64,000 bases of DNA from Bacillus carboniphilus. GTDB taxonomy: Bacteria; Bacillota; Bacilli; Bacillales; JC228. The notes beneath the pieces were generated by a model. That model was not told where the DNA came from and ran no database searches. It saw only the letters and a program-made list of their open reading frames with translations. The stretch covers positions 248,001 through 312,000 of the forward strand of contig NZ_BAAADJ010000064.1 of assembly GCF_039522365.1 (NCBI RefSeq), given 5' to 3'. A program made the position numbers and the translations under genes. Each line of letters opens with the position of its first letter. The first letter of the stretch is position 1. Of this stretch, positions 36,238 to 45,436 are shown piece after piece.

Positions 36238-36390
36238 ATGATAAAATATTACTGTGATTTATGTCGGACGATTGTAGATGAACCAACGATTTGTAAATCA
36301 TGTGGGGGACTACATTTTATCGAGATCAAGTTTTCAGTTCATCAACAGCCTGATAAAGACAAGAAGTTAGATTTAGAAGAAAACGCATGA
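36238..36390 (+). CDS. 50-residue zinc-ribbon protein
   Basis: A 50-codon frame from ATG 36238 (GAGG 36224-36227 upstream). It starts MIKYYCDLC and has a second knuckle CKSCGG 12 residues on, so two CxxC pairs make a probable zinc ribbon, then a charged tail. A strong terminator lies 6 bases after its stop. I know no name for it; similar small zinc ribbons in Bacillus are uncharacterised. Confidence 0.65.
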   Translation: MIKYYCDLCRTIVDEPTICKSCGGLHFIEIKFSVHQQPDKDKKLDLEENA

Positions 36391-36396
36391 TATTCT

Positions 36397-36428
36397 AAAG
36401 GGTTTGGAGTGCATCCAAACCCTTTTAC
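36397..36428 (+). terminator. Terminator after the zinc-ribbon gene
   Basis: AAAGGGTTTGGA (36397-36408) pairs perfectly with TCCAAACCCTTT (36414-36425) around a 5-base loop. Confidence 0.9.
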
Positions 36429-36450
36429 ATAAAGAAAAGGAGTTGTCGAT

Positions 36451-37221
36451 ATGTTATTACCTTCTTTAAAACTAGAGGGGAAAAATGCAATAGTTACTGG
36501 TGCAGGTCGTGGAATAGGACGAGCCATTGCCATTGGCTACGCAGAAGCAGGGGCTAATGTAGCTCTACTTTCTAGAACGGAAGAAGATTTAAAAGAGGTA
36601 GCTGGACAGATTGAAGCGCTGGGTCAGAAAGCAATTATTATCCCCACAGACGTGACGGAAAGAAAGGCCGTTCAAAAGGCTATTCAGACTGCTAATGATC
36701 AGTTAGGTTCTATCGATATTCTCGTGAATAACGCAGGAATGAATATCCGCTCCAAAGCTCTGGAGGTCACCGATGAAGAATGGGAAACGATTATGCAGAC
36801 AAACTTAAAGTCGGCTTTTATGTGTTCTCAAGAAGTGGGTAAAATAATGAAGGAGCAAAAGTCAGGAAAGATCATTACGATTGCTTCGGTTGCGGGACAT
36901 GTTGCTCTTAGAACAGGTGTAGTCTATGCAGCCACGAAAGCGGCACTCATTCAAATGACGAAGGTACTTGCTTTTGAATGGGGACAATATGGTATCAATG
37001 TAAATGCAATCGGGCCGTGGTACTTTAAAACCCCTTTAACAGAACCATTACTCAAGGATGAACAATATGTTAGTGATATTCTTGCTGTTACTCCTCTAAA
37101 ACGAATTGGTGAATTACCAGAATTAGTGGGACCAGCCGTTTTCCTAGCTTCAGAAGGAGCCAATTACATATCCGGGCAGACATTATTTGTGGATGGTGGA
37201 ATGACAATTCAAGGATTTTAA
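36451..37221 (+). CDS. Short-chain dehydrogenase/reductase
   Basis: A 256-residue classical SDR. The cofactor loop TGAGRGIG is at residues 16-23, NNAG follows, the catalytic Ser is in IASVAG and the Tyr/Lys pair in YAATK; the end GQTLFVDGGM is typical. Family members include FabG-like ketoacyl reductases and gluconate 5-dehydrogenases; the substrate cannot be told. AAGGAG lies before the ATG. It is a single gene with its own terminator, next to the bpsAB genes. Confidence 0.88.
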   Translation: MLLPSLKLEGKNAIVTGAGRGIGRAIAIGYAEAGANVALLSRTEEDLKEVAGQIEALGQKAIIIPTDVTERKAVQKAIQTANDQLGSIDILVNNAGMNIRSKALEVTDEEWETIMQTNLKSAFMCSQEVGKIMKEQKSGKIITIASVAGHVALRTGVVYAATKAALIQMTKVLAFEWGQYGINVNAIGPWYFKTPLTEPLLKDEQYVSDILAVTPLKRIGELPELVGPAVFLASEGANYISGQTLFVDGGMTIQGF

Positions 37222-37232
37222 ATGGTATATAC

Positions 37233-37270
37233 AAAAAGGTTAGAAGTCGGGATAACTTCTAGCCTTTTTT
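37233..37270 (+). terminator. Terminator after the SDR gene
   Basis: AAAAAGGTTAGAAGT (37233-37247) pairs with ACTTCTAGCCTTTTT (37255-37269) with one G-U. Confidence 0.88.
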
Positions 37271-37376
37271 CTTTGACACTCTCCAATGTAAGAAGTCTCT
37301 GCATAATTATCTAATATTTGGAAATAGTAACTGGTACACAGGTGGACCTGTGTTTAGTTAGAAGGGATCAGATGCT

Positions 37377-38471
37377 ATGTCTAAAATACTATCGGTTGCA
37401 GAAGCGCATCCTCCTCATGTCATTAACCAAGAACAAGCCATTCATTTTGCAAGAGGGATGTTCCAGCATGCTTATAAAAACATTGATCGATTATTGGAAG
37501 CTTTTCAAAATGGTCAAATTGAAAAGAGACACTTTGTAAAAGACTTGGAATGGTATAAGGAGAAACGCACCTTCTCTGAAAAGAATAATGAATTTATACA
37601 TGCAGCTGTTGAACTGGGGAGCCAAGCAATAACAAACTGTCTAACGAATCCAGATTTTCTAAAAAAAGATATTCCCTACCATGAAATTGATATGATTATA
37701 ACCATTTGTACAACAGGATTAGCGACGCCTAGTATTGAAGCAAGGATTATGAATCAACTCCCTTTTTCACCTCATACAAAAAGAGTGCCAATTTGGGGTT
37801 TGGGTTGTGCCGGTGGTGCAAGTGGACTAGCAAGAGCCCATGAATACTGTATGGCATACCCTGAAGCTAAGGTTTTAGTTTTAACCATAGAGCTTTGCAG
37901 TCTAACATTTCAACCAAATGATTTATCTAAAAGTAACTTAATAGGGACTTCTCTATTCGCAGATGGAGTCGCATGTGCTCTAGTTGTCGGAGAGCAGGTT
38001 TGCTTAGATGAATTTTGTAAAATGGCGGTTCTCCCAGAGATAGTCGGTGTCCAAACTACTTTAATGGAGGACTCACTTGATGTAATGGGCTGGGAAGTGA
38101 AAAATGAGGGTCTTTATGTTGTGTTCTCAAAGAGCATACCTAACATTGTGCAAAAGTGGCTACGACCAAATATAGATAGCTTCCTACAAAAATATGATTT
38201 AGACCTACATAAAATCGAGCATTTTGTTGCACACCCAGGGGGCCGTAAAGTTTTGGAGGCTTACGAAGAAGCACTTTCTTTCGATCAAAGTAAAACGGCA
38301 GTATCCCGAGAGGTATTAAAAGAGTTTGGTAATATGTCTTCCGCTACTGTACTCTATGTCTTGAATCGAATCATGAATAGGGATACCCAGAGGAATCAAT
38401 GGGGGATTGGGACTGCATTAGGGCCAGGTTTTAGCTCCGAATTACTATTATTAAAGTGGGTGGAGGTATGA
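37377..38471 (+). CDS. bpsA: Type III polyketide synthase BpsA
   Basis: A 364-residue chalcone-synthase-like enzyme. The catalytic triad is visible: Cys144 in GLGCAGGASG, His286 in VAHPGG and Asn319 in FGNMSSAT. In B. subtilis BpsA makes alkylpyrones from fatty acyl starters and malonyl-CoA. The downstream methyltransferase gene overlaps its stop, as in the known bpsAB pair. The start ATG has only a weak ribosome site (AAGGGAT at 37362-37368). Confidence 0.93.
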   Translation: MSKILSVAEAHPPHVINQEQAIHFARGMFQHAYKNIDRLLEAFQNGQIEKRHFVKDLEWYKEKRTFSEKNNEFIHAAVELGSQAITNCLTNPDFLKKDIPYHEIDMIITICTTGLATPSIEARIMNQLPFSPHTKRVPIWGLGCAGGASGLARAHEYCMAYPEAKVLVLTIELCSLTFQPNDLSKSNLIGTSLFADGVACALVVGEQVCLDEFCKMAVLPEIVGVQTTLMEDSLDVMGWEVKNEGLYVVFSKSIPNIVQKWLRPNIDSFLQKYDLDLHKIEHFVAHPGGRKVLEAYEEALSFDQSKTAVSREVLKEFGNMSSATVLYVLNRIMNRDTQRNQWGIGTALGPGFSSELLLLKWVEV

Positions 38472-39034
38472 GTTTATTTTGGGCTGTGTTCGTTTTTTTG
38501 ATTTTTCAACGCTTGGTTGAATTACGAATCGCCAAAAGAAATGAAATATGGATGAAGCAACAGGGGGCCATTGAGTTTGGAAAAGAACACTATGGATTGA
38601 TGGTTGCCATGCACATTGCATTCTTTGTCTCACTGATGTTAGAAGTTATTTTATTCAAAGATACAGCAAATCAATATTGGCCAGTTATTCTGGGATTATT
38701 TATAATCACCCAAGCTTTTCGAGTTTGGATCATAAAGAGTTTACAACGGTATTGGAACACAAAGATACTAGTGATTCCAAATGCGAAAGTAATCAAAAGT
38801 GGACCTTATCGTTGGATGAAGCACCCGAACTATTTGGTTGTAACTGTGGAGTTACTGCTGATTCCTCTCCTTTTTAATGCTTATTTAACCCTATGTCTTT
38901 TTTTTGTTTTGAACCAAATTATTCTTTCCATTCGAATTCCACAAGAAGAGGCGATTTTATCCCAATGGACTGAATATGGAACAGAATTTGAAGAACATGC
39001 ACGATTTATTCCTTCATTGAGTAAAAAAGAATAA
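38468..39034 (+). CDS. bpsB: Alkylpyrone O-methyltransferase BpsB
   Basis: A 188-residue membrane protein of the isoprenylcysteine carboxyl methyltransferase family, with about four hydrophobic segments and the C-terminal motif GPYRWMKHPNYLVV, a conserved SAM-site feature, then IRIPQEEAIL. In B. subtilis YpbQ (BpsB) methylates BpsA products to alkylpyrone methyl ethers. Its ATG lies within the bpsA stop region (ATGA overlap), so it is translationally coupled; GTG 38456 is an alternative start. Confidence 0.9.
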   Translation: MSLFWAVFVFLIFQRLVELRIAKRNEIWMKQQGAIEFGKEHYGLMVAMHIAFFVSLMLEVILFKDTANQYWPVILGLFIITQAFRVWIIKSLQRYWNTKILVIPNAKVIKSGPYRWMKHPNYLVVTVELLLIPLLFNAYLTLCLFFVLNQIILSIRIPQEEAILSQWTEYGTEFEEHARFIPSLSKKE

Positions 39035-39042
39035 AAGACTAC

Positions 39043-39076
39043 AAAGCAGCTATTATGAAAACTAGCTGCTTTTTCT
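39043..39076 (+). terminator. Terminator after bpsAB
   Basis: AAAGCAGCTA (39043-39052) pairs perfectly with TAGCTGCTTT (39063-39072), followed by TTCT. Confidence 0.87.
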
Positions 39077-39138
39077 ATTAGGATATTTTGTATACTTTGT
39101 TACTGTTAGACAATTGGATGGTTATATCAACAAAGGAA

Positions 39139-39265
39139 GTTGATTTCCGCTGCAGGTGCTTGCTTTCCGCGGGCGGTCCGGGAGCCTCCTCGTCGCTAAC
39201 GCTCCTGCGGGGTCTCCCATGTCCCTTCCTCCCGCAGGAGTCAAGCACCTTCCGCTCCAATCAAC
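39139..39265. repeat. 127-bp GC-rich palindromic repeat, copy B (inverted)
   Basis: The reverse complement of the element at 14621-14747, 127 bp, with about 6 differences. Here CTCCTGCGGG/CCCGCAGGAG is a perfect inner stem, where copy A has a G-U. It lies in the 375-base gap between bpsB and dynA; the rest of that gap shows nothing I can name. Short reading frames across it on both strands are artefacts of the repeat. Confidence 0.92.
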
Positions 39266-39410
39266 TGTAGTTGAACGATATGTGCAAGAAACAACACCCT
39301 TTACGAAAATGGGCTTCTTTTTAATGGGATCTATGTTAAATATCTTGGCACATCTTCTAATTTATGTGAGAATAAATAAGTAAAACTTATAGAAATCGGG
39401 AGACTTCGAG

Positions 39411-42400
39411 ATGAGAACTTCTGCGTATCAAACCAATTTGTTTTCACAATATTCCACTCCATTGGATCGCTTATCAAAATTAGCAATGGAGCAGCAAAAT
39501 GAAAAAATGGTCTTTCAATTGAATGGTCTGATGGACCGTTTAGAGGATCAAAAATTATATATTGCCTTTTGTGGGCATTATTCAGCAGGTAAGTCTAGCC
39601 TTTTAAATCAAATGTTTCATAAAAATATTCTTCCATCAAGCCCCATTCCAACTAGTGCAAATACTGTGAAAATGAGTAATGGGCAAGAAGAGAAGGCCAT
39701 AATTAGTTATAAAAATGGATCAACTTTTGAGCAACAGCCTTTAGATTTTGATGAGGTCAAACGTTTATGTAAAAACGGTGATGAGGTACTAGAAGTTGAG
39801 ATTCAAACCCCTTATCCAGAACATGTACCTCATGATTTAGTATTTTTTGATACTCCGGGTATTGATTCAACGGATGATGCCCACCAGTTAGCAACTGAAG
39901 GAATGCTCCATTTAGCAGACCTTGTTTTTTATATGGTAGATTATCACCATGTACAATCTGATATCAATTTACAATTTATTAAACAGCTAAACAGACAAGG
40001 TAAGAAGGTATGTTTAATCGTCAACCAAATCGATAAGCATTCCGAAGATGAAATTCGTTTTGACGAGTTTAAGCAATCTACGAGTAGGGCTTTCGAAAAT
40101 GGTGGAGCTAAGCTAGAGCGGTTATTCTTTACATCTATAAAAGATATGGAACATCCTAACAATGAGTGGAACCAGCTTCAAACATATTTGGAATCCATTG
40201 AAAGAGTAAAAGAAGAATGGCTTCTTAATAGTTTTCAATCAATTCTTATGCATTTAACCCAAGAATGGGAACAATACATTGATTCAAGCTTCAATGAGCA
40301 GATTGAACCCTTACAAGCACAACTAGGTGGCAGCTCAGTCGAGCAGCTGAACAGTCAATTAGAAAAATTAAAACAACAATCTGAGCAATTAAAAGTAGAG
40401 AACAATGAAATTAGAAATAATTTTGAAACAAGTCTTTCTAAAATGCTTCATAACAGTTACTTGATGGACTTTGAAACAAGAGATCTTGCTAATTCTTACT
40501 TGGAATCATTACAAGATGGTTTTAAAGTGGGAATGTTGTTTTCAAAGAAAAAAACGCAGGAAGAGAAAGATCAGAGAGAAGAAGTTTTTTATAACAAATT
40601 AAAAGAGCAAGCCCAAACTCAATTTGAATGGCATTTGAAGCAATTAGCCCAATCAACCGTAACACATACGGCTGCGGACTCCACGGAGTTAAAAGCACTA
40701 TCTCAACAGTTACACTGTGAACTCCCTAAAGAAGTTCTAATAGAAACGTATAAAGCAGGGGCTTCTTTAACAGGGCAGTACCTTCTACAGTACTCACGTG
40801 ACTTGGAAAATGAAGTGAAGAAAATTGTACAAAAGGAAGCTAGAAGGTTCATAGAACAATTACTCAAGTATCAAGAAGAAAAGAATAAGACAAAGAACAG
40901 TGAAATCCAGAAGGAAATAAAACAAATAACTGAAGAGTTGAATTTGCTTTCAAAAATTGAAAAGATCCAAGAGAAAAAATCCGCACTGGTATGGCAATGG
41001 CAAAATGAAATGGAAACGACCAGTGAGATGGATGAACAAACATGGGACCAGTCTAAAGAATTGGTTCGTACTTGGTTGGTCCAGCATCAAAGTCAACAAA
41101 AAGTAGTTACAACTCATGAAAAGAAAACGGAAATCACAGATAAAACTGTAGAACAAGTAACAGAAGCTAACAGATCAGATAAAGCTGTGGAAACAACAAA
41201 AAATGATTCTTCGTTACATGAGGTTGCAGAAATTTTCAGGCAATTACCGTCACTACAAAAAGTGGCTGATTCTATTCAGAATAAGGCGAATCGATTGGAT
41301 TCACATACATTCACAGTCACTCTTTTTGGAGCGTTTAGTGCAGGGAAATCTTCCTTTATTAACGGATTATTAGGCGAGAAGATATTGCCTTCCTCTCCAA
41401 ATCCGATGACGGCTGCACTTACTGAGATAAAGGCACCTCCAACAAAAGAAGAACACCTATCATTACGTGTACATTACAAAACAGACGCAGAAATGGTAGA
41501 AGAATTAAGTGATCTTATCCAAATAGAAGGAGAAGTTACGACAGAAACCATTTGGAAAAGCGCTAGTAAAACTCAAACAGGGCAACAGCATCCATTCCTA
41601 AAGGCTTTTGTAAAAGGCTATGAGGAAAGGAAAGATAAGCTTGGGAATATTGAGTCTTCAACGTTTGATCAATTGCCGATGCTTGCAGCAGAAGAATCTG
41701 TGTCCTGTTTTATTAAAAGAATTGAGTTATTCCTAGATCATCCTTTGACCAATTTAGGCATGACTTTAGTAGATACACCGGGATCCGATTCATTAAATAC
41801 ACGACACACCGGTGTTGCCTTTGAGCACATTAAAAATTCAGATGCCATTATATATGTAACCTATTACCACCACGCATTCGGAAAGGCAGACCGTGAATTT
41901 TTAATCCAGCTAGGGCGAGTAAAGGATGCTTTTAGCCTTGATAAAATGTTTTTCGTGGTAAATGCTGCGGACCTAGCAGACAGTGAAGAAGAGCGTGAAG
42001 AGGTAGTTGACTACGTAAAAGATCAACTTTTAGGTTATGGCTTACGTCATCCTAGACTTTTCCCGGTTTCAAGTTTAAACCGACTCATGAATCAAACCAA
42101 TGAGGACTCTGCAAAAGTTTGGGATGGATTCAATAAGTTTGAAGACTCCTTTCTCCCATTCGTTGAGCATGACCTGAAACAAGTAACAAGACAGAGTGCA
42201 TGGAAAGAAGTTGAACGAGGAATCAACATTTTGCAGTCATATGTGGATCTGCAAAATAAGAGTGAACTTGAGAAAGAAGAAGCGAAACGAAATCTTCAAG
42301 ATCAAGAAGCGAATATTATTGAGAAGCTTAAGATTACGGACTTCAAATTATATGAATCTAGGTTAGAACAAGAAACGCGCGAGCTGGTTCATTATGTAAA

Positions 42401-43025
42401 AGAACGTGTTCGGTTACGTGCTCGAGATTTCTTTAAAGAATCTTTCCATCCATCTCGCCTGCAAGATGATTCTGGGAAAGTGAAGGAAAAACTTCAACAA
42501 GCGCTACAAGAGTGGTTAGAGTTGATGAGCTTTGATTTGATTCAAGAATTACGAGCAACCTCATTGCGTCTAGAAGTATTTGTAAATCAATTAAAAGATG
42601 ATTACTATCGGGAAGTCGGCCAACGCATTAGGCAAGTCATAGATATTCCGTTCGCTGAACCCGAGGAAGTTAAAATTGATACGCCTGATATTACTAGCTT
42701 ACAGAATAATTTAAGTTCTGTTTCGTTTCAGTCAGCGTTACAAGTATATAAAAATGCAAAATCGTTTTTTGAAAAAAATGAAAAAGAAAAGATGTTAGAA
42801 AGGTTACTTGAAATGATCCAACAACCTTTAACAGAGTATTCGCTTGAAAAAGAGTCAGAGCTTTTCAGTCAATATAGTCAGCAACTTTTAAATGGACTTT
42901 CGCATATATCTTCAGCTATGGAAGAAGAAGCAAAGCAATATATAGCGGGACAGATTGAAGCGTTAAGTTCCGATGGAGATGTGAGACAGGAACAGCTATT
43001 GGAACAATTAAGAAACTTGAGCTGA
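39411..43025 (+). CDS. dynA: Two-GTPase bacterial dynamin DynA
   Basis: A 1204-residue dynamin-like protein made of two tandem halves, as DynA (YpbR) in B. subtilis, which fuses membranes and guards against phage- and pore-induced damage. First half: P-loop GHYSAGKSS (residues 55-63), DTPGID and NQID. Second half: GAFSAGKSS (about 638-646), DTPGSD and NAAD. Long helical stalk regions follow each G domain. Both GTPase domains look intact. ATG 39411 follows GGGAGA. Confidence 0.96.
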   Translation: MRTSAYQTNLFSQYSTPLDRLSKLAMEQQNEKMVFQLNGLMDRLEDQKLYIAFCGHYSAGKSSLLNQMFHKNILPSSPIPTSANTVKMSNGQEEKAIISYKNGSTFEQQPLDFDEVKRLCKNGDEVLEVEIQTPYPEHVPHDLVFFDTPGIDSTDDAHQLATEGMLHLADLVFYMVDYHHVQSDINLQFIKQLNRQGKKVCLIVNQIDKHSEDEIRFDEFKQSTSRAFENGGAKLERLFFTSIKDMEHPNNEWNQLQTYLESIERVKEEWLLNSFQSILMHLTQEWEQYIDSSFNEQIEPLQAQLGGSSVEQLNSQLEKLKQQSEQLKVENNEIRNNFETSLSKMLHNSYLMDFETRDLANSYLESLQDGFKVGMLFSKKKTQEEKDQREEVFYNKLKEQAQTQFEWHLKQLAQSTVTHTAADSTELKALSQQLHCELPKEVLIETYKAGASLTGQYLLQYSRDLENEVKKIVQKEARRFIEQLLKYQEEKNKTKNSEIQKEIKQITEELNLLSKIEKIQEKKSALVWQWQNEMETTSEMDEQTWDQSKELVRTWLVQHQSQQKVVTTHEKKTEITDKTVEQVTEANRSDKAVETTKNDSSLHEVAEIFRQLPSLQKVADSIQNKANRLDSHTFTVTLFGAFSAGKSSFINGLLGEKILPSSPNPMTAALTEIKAPPTKEEHLSLRVHYKTDAEMVEELSDLIQIEGEVTTETIWKSASKTQTGQQHPFLKAFVKGYEERKDKLGNIESSTFDQLPMLAAEESVSCFIKRIELFLDHPLTNLGMTLVDTPGSDSLNTRHTGVAFEHIKNSDAIIYVTYYHHAFGKADREFLIQLGRVKDAFSLDKMFFVVNAADLADSEEEREEVVDYVKDQLLGYGLRHPRLFPVSSLNRLMNQTNEDSAKVWDGFNKFEDSFLPFVEHDLKQVTRQSAWKEVERGINILQSYVDLQNKSELEKEEAKRNLQDQEANIIEKLKITDFKLYESRLEQETRELVHYVKERVRLRARDFFKESFHPSRLQDDSGKVKEKLQQALQEWLELMSFDLIQELRATSLRLEVFVNQLKDDYYREVGQRIRQVIDIPFAEPEEVKIDTPDITSLQNNLSSVSFQSALQVYKNAKSFFEKNEKEKMLERLLEMIQQPLTEYSLEKESELFSQYSQQLLNGLSHISSAMEEEAKQYIAGQIEALSSDGDVRQEQLLEQLRNLS

Positions 43026-43047
43026 GGGGAAAAGGAGTGGAGTGCTA

Positions 43048-43908
43048 ATGATTCAAAAATCATCTAATCTATTTGTGGAAGCAAGAGATTTGTTTAAAAT
43101 GATAGAAAATCAAGAGTCTATTACGGTTTTAGATTGTCGTTTTGATTTAAAAGACCCGGAAGCCGGTAAAGCATGGTTTCGTGAATCCCATATTCTTCAT
43201 GCACAGTATATGGACCTTGAACAAGACCTATCAGGGAAAGTAGAAAAGCATGGGGGCAGGCACCCACTCCCTTCCGTTAGCGAGCTAGAGGAACTGTTTC
43301 AAATTAAGGGTGTATCAAAGGACAAACCTGTAGTTGTGTATGATCAAGGTAAGGCACCCTTCGCAGCTCGTTGTTATTGGACATTAAAGTTTCTCGGCCA
43401 TCCAAATGTATACATCTTACAAGGGGGCTATACAGATTGGATCCAGGAACAATACCCAATAACAGGTCAACCAACTGCCGTCTCAAGAGGAGATTTTACT
43501 GCTCATATTCAAAAAGAAATGGTTGCGAACTATGAGGATGTTAAAAGCCTAATCGAAACAAATTCAGGAGTCTTGGTAGATTCTAGAGAGCTCGTGCGCT
43601 ACCAAGGGAAGGAAGAACCCATTGATAAAAAGGCAGGAAGAATACCATCGTCACATCATTATTTTTGGTTAGATGTATTTACTGGTAATCGTTACAAATC
43701 GAGCGATGACTTAATTCAACAGTATCAGGCAATTCAGCAGGATCAACCGATTGTGGTTTATTGTGGTAGTGGTGTTACAGCTGCTCCAAATGTTGTAGCA
43801 CTGTACCATGCAGGCTATAAACATGTTAAACTGTATATTGGTAGTTTTAGTGATTGGATCTCATATGAAGACTCAATCATTGCTACTGGGGATAAGAATC
43901 TAAAATAA
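43048..43908 (+). CDS. Two-domain sulfurtransferase (rhodanese type)
   Basis: A 286-residue protein with two rhodanese domains, as thiosulfate or 3-mercaptopyruvate sulfurtransferases. The first is inactive; the second has the catalytic cysteine in VVYCGSGVTA. The CGSGVTA loop is more like mercaptopyruvate enzymes, but this does not settle the substrate. It has no signal peptide. It starts 22 bases after dynA, with AAAGGAGTGG upstream; GTG 43042 is another possible start. Confidence 0.92.
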   Translation: MIQKSSNLFVEARDLFKMIENQESITVLDCRFDLKDPEAGKAWFRESHILHAQYMDLEQDLSGKVEKHGGRHPLPSVSELEELFQIKGVSKDKPVVVYDQGKAPFAARCYWTLKFLGHPNVYILQGGYTDWIQEQYPITGQPTAVSRGDFTAHIQKEMVANYEDVKSLIETNSGVLVDSRELVRYQGKEEPIDKKAGRIPSSHHYFWLDVFTGNRYKSSDDLIQQYQAIQQDQPIVVYCGSGVTAAPNVVALYHAGYKHVKLYIGSFSDWISYEDSIIATGDKNLK

Positions 43909-43920
43909 AGGTGTGTAACG

Positions 43921-44811
43921 ATGAGCAAGCAACGACTTTTAATTGTAGATGGAATGGCATTATTATTTCGTTCATTTTTTGCAACTTCTGTTTTTAATCA
44001 ATATTTCTTTAACGAAAGAGGAATCCCTACAAATGCTGTAAGTGGTTTTGTTAAACACGTTAAAGCAGCAATTAGCCAATTTAATCCTAGTCATGTATCG
44101 ATTTGCTGGGATACACCTAGTAAGACATTTAGACATGACTTGTATACAGAATACAAGGGAAATCGCTCTGCACCGCCTGAAGAAATGGTTCCGCAGTTTG
44201 ATTTAGCTCAGCAAGTTGCTGACCAACTTGGTTTCCATAACATTAAGGTTGAGGGTTATGAAGCGGACGATTGTATTGGAGCTTTAGCAACTATGTATCG
44301 CGACCAATGTGAAGTCCATGTTGTAACGGGGGATAAGGATTTACTTCAACTTTTACATGATGATGTAGAAATACATCTTCTTCAAAAGGGAATTGGTTCC
44401 TATGACAGATGGACAAAAGCGAGGTTCTTAGAGGAAATGACTTTACATCCAGACCAATGGTCACAAGTAAAAGCCTTTATGGGTGATCCTAGTGATGGAT
44501 ATCCGGGTGTAAAAGGAATTGGAGAGAAAACAGCGCTTAAGATTATGACCACTTATGGGTCCATTGAAGCTGTATTAGAAAATTTAGATAAACTGACTCC
44601 TTCTTGGAAAAAGAAGATTGAGGCAGACCGTGAACAACTTCTCTTGTCTTATGAGTTAGCGAAGATTAACTGTGAAGTACCATTAACGTGTGAGCTTGAA
44701 CAATTATTGTACGAGTTAAACAATGAGCAGTGGCGAGCAACCTTAACGACATTTGATATTAGAGGTATTTCTGCGCTATTGACCCAGATAGAAGAAGAGT
44801 TTGCGGGATAA
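43921..44811 (+). CDS. ypcP: 5'-3' exonuclease YpcP
   Basis: A 296-residue flap/5'-3' exonuclease, like the N-terminal domain of DNA polymerase I. The metal-binding carboxylates appear in LLIVDGMALLFRSF, EGYEADDCIG and VTGDKDLLQL, and the helix-hairpin-helix is GVKGIGEKTALKIM. It works in Okazaki primer removal and repair. It lies 12 bases after the sulfurtransferase gene behind AAAGGTG, and ends at a strong terminator. Confidence 0.94.
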   Translation: MSKQRLLIVDGMALLFRSFFATSVFNQYFFNERGIPTNAVSGFVKHVKAAISQFNPSHVSICWDTPSKTFRHDLYTEYKGNRSAPPEEMVPQFDLAQQVADQLGFHNIKVEGYEADDCIGALATMYRDQCEVHVVTGDKDLLQLLHDDVEIHLLQKGIGSYDRWTKARFLEEMTLHPDQWSQVKAFMGDPSDGYPGVKGIGEKTALKIMTTYGSIEAVLENLDKLTPSWKKKIEADREQLLLSYELAKINCEVPLTCELEQLLYELNNEQWRATLTTFDIRGISALLTQIEEEFAG

Positions 44812-44823
44812 GAATAAGATGAA

Positions 44824-44855
44824 AAGGACCTTTAGTGTAAAGGTCCTTCTTTTAT
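44824..44855 (+). terminator. Terminator after ypcP
   Basis: AAGGACCTTT (44824-44833) pairs perfectly with AAAGGTCCTT (44839-44848) around a 5-base loop, followed by CTTTTATTTT. It may also serve sspL on the other strand. Confidence 0.87.
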
Positions 44856-44868
44856 TTTGAGGGATTTA

Positions 44869-45003
44869 TTAAATTTTAGTATTGCTTCTTCTAGCTCTAT
44901 CTTCTAGCTTACTTTTAGGGTTTTCTGAAGCATCTTGACCATATCCTTGAGGGTTCACTCCAGGGGCAGCCTTACCTCGATTTCGATTATTGTTTTTACT
45001 CAT
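44869..45003 (-). CDS. sspL: Small acid-soluble spore protein L
   Basis: A 44-residue basic protein on the minus strand. Its GVNPQGYGQDASENPKSKLE middle and RARRSNTK end match the SspL pattern (B. subtilis SspL ends in RAKKSNTKR). It is a minor forespore protein. The ATG at 45003 has GGAGGTGAG upstream. I found no convincing SigG promoter. The gene is below the usual length cut-off. Confidence 0.88.
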   Translation of the reverse strand: MSKNNNRNRGKAAPGVNPQGYGQDASENPKSKLEDRARRSNTKI

Positions 45004-45131
45004 ATCGTCTCACCTCCAGCCCTAGTTTGTCCAAATTGACGAAATGTATCGATTATTGTCGTAAATGCATCGCAATTTTGCTTTGAATACAGTACAATAA
45101 AAGTAACATTTCAAAAAAATGGTGAGTGCTA

Positions 45132-45398
45132 GTGAAAACAGTTGGAGATTATATATCATTCCTTGAAGAGAAGGGTTTTAAACTCGGTGAAGATGCCATT
45201 TCCTTTATTTTCTTTGGTAAACAATTTACAAAGGCATCAGACCAACTAGTCATTTGGGCTATTGAGTGGACATTAAAGATTAAACAAAACTTTGATGGTA
45301 GTTTTTATTTGCTTTTATTAGAACGGATAGTAGAAGAAAATATTCAAACAAAGCGTGAATTACTTTCATTTTTAGACCGAACCGGCTTAAGTGCGTAA
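45132..45398 (+). CDS. ypbS: Conserved protein YpbS (DUF6123)
   Basis: An 88-residue soluble protein starting MKTVGDYISFLEEKGF, which I recognise as YpbS of Bacillus, function unknown. The GTG at 45132 gives the family N-terminus with GGTGAG 5 bases upstream; the GTG at 45126 lies within that site. A terminator shared with the convergent transporter gene follows. Confidence 0.8.
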   Translation: MKTVGDYISFLEEKGFKLGEDAISFIFFGKQFTKASDQLVIWAIEWTLKIKQNFDGSFYLLLLERIVEENIQTKRELLSFLDRTGLSA

Positions 45399-45401
45399 AA
45401 G

Positions 45402-45436
45402 AAAAGTCCACCTCATAGACCGAGGTGGACTTTTTC
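45402..45436. terminator. Bidirectional terminator, ypbS and DMT transporter
   Basis: AAAAGTCCACCTC (45402-45414) pairs perfectly with GAGGTGGACTTTT (45422-45434) around a 7-base loop. Confidence 0.9.

Noticed and set aside
39078-39383. Open frames of 60-75 codons before dynA
   Set aside because: Same repeat artefact; no ribosome sites and no protein-like pattern.
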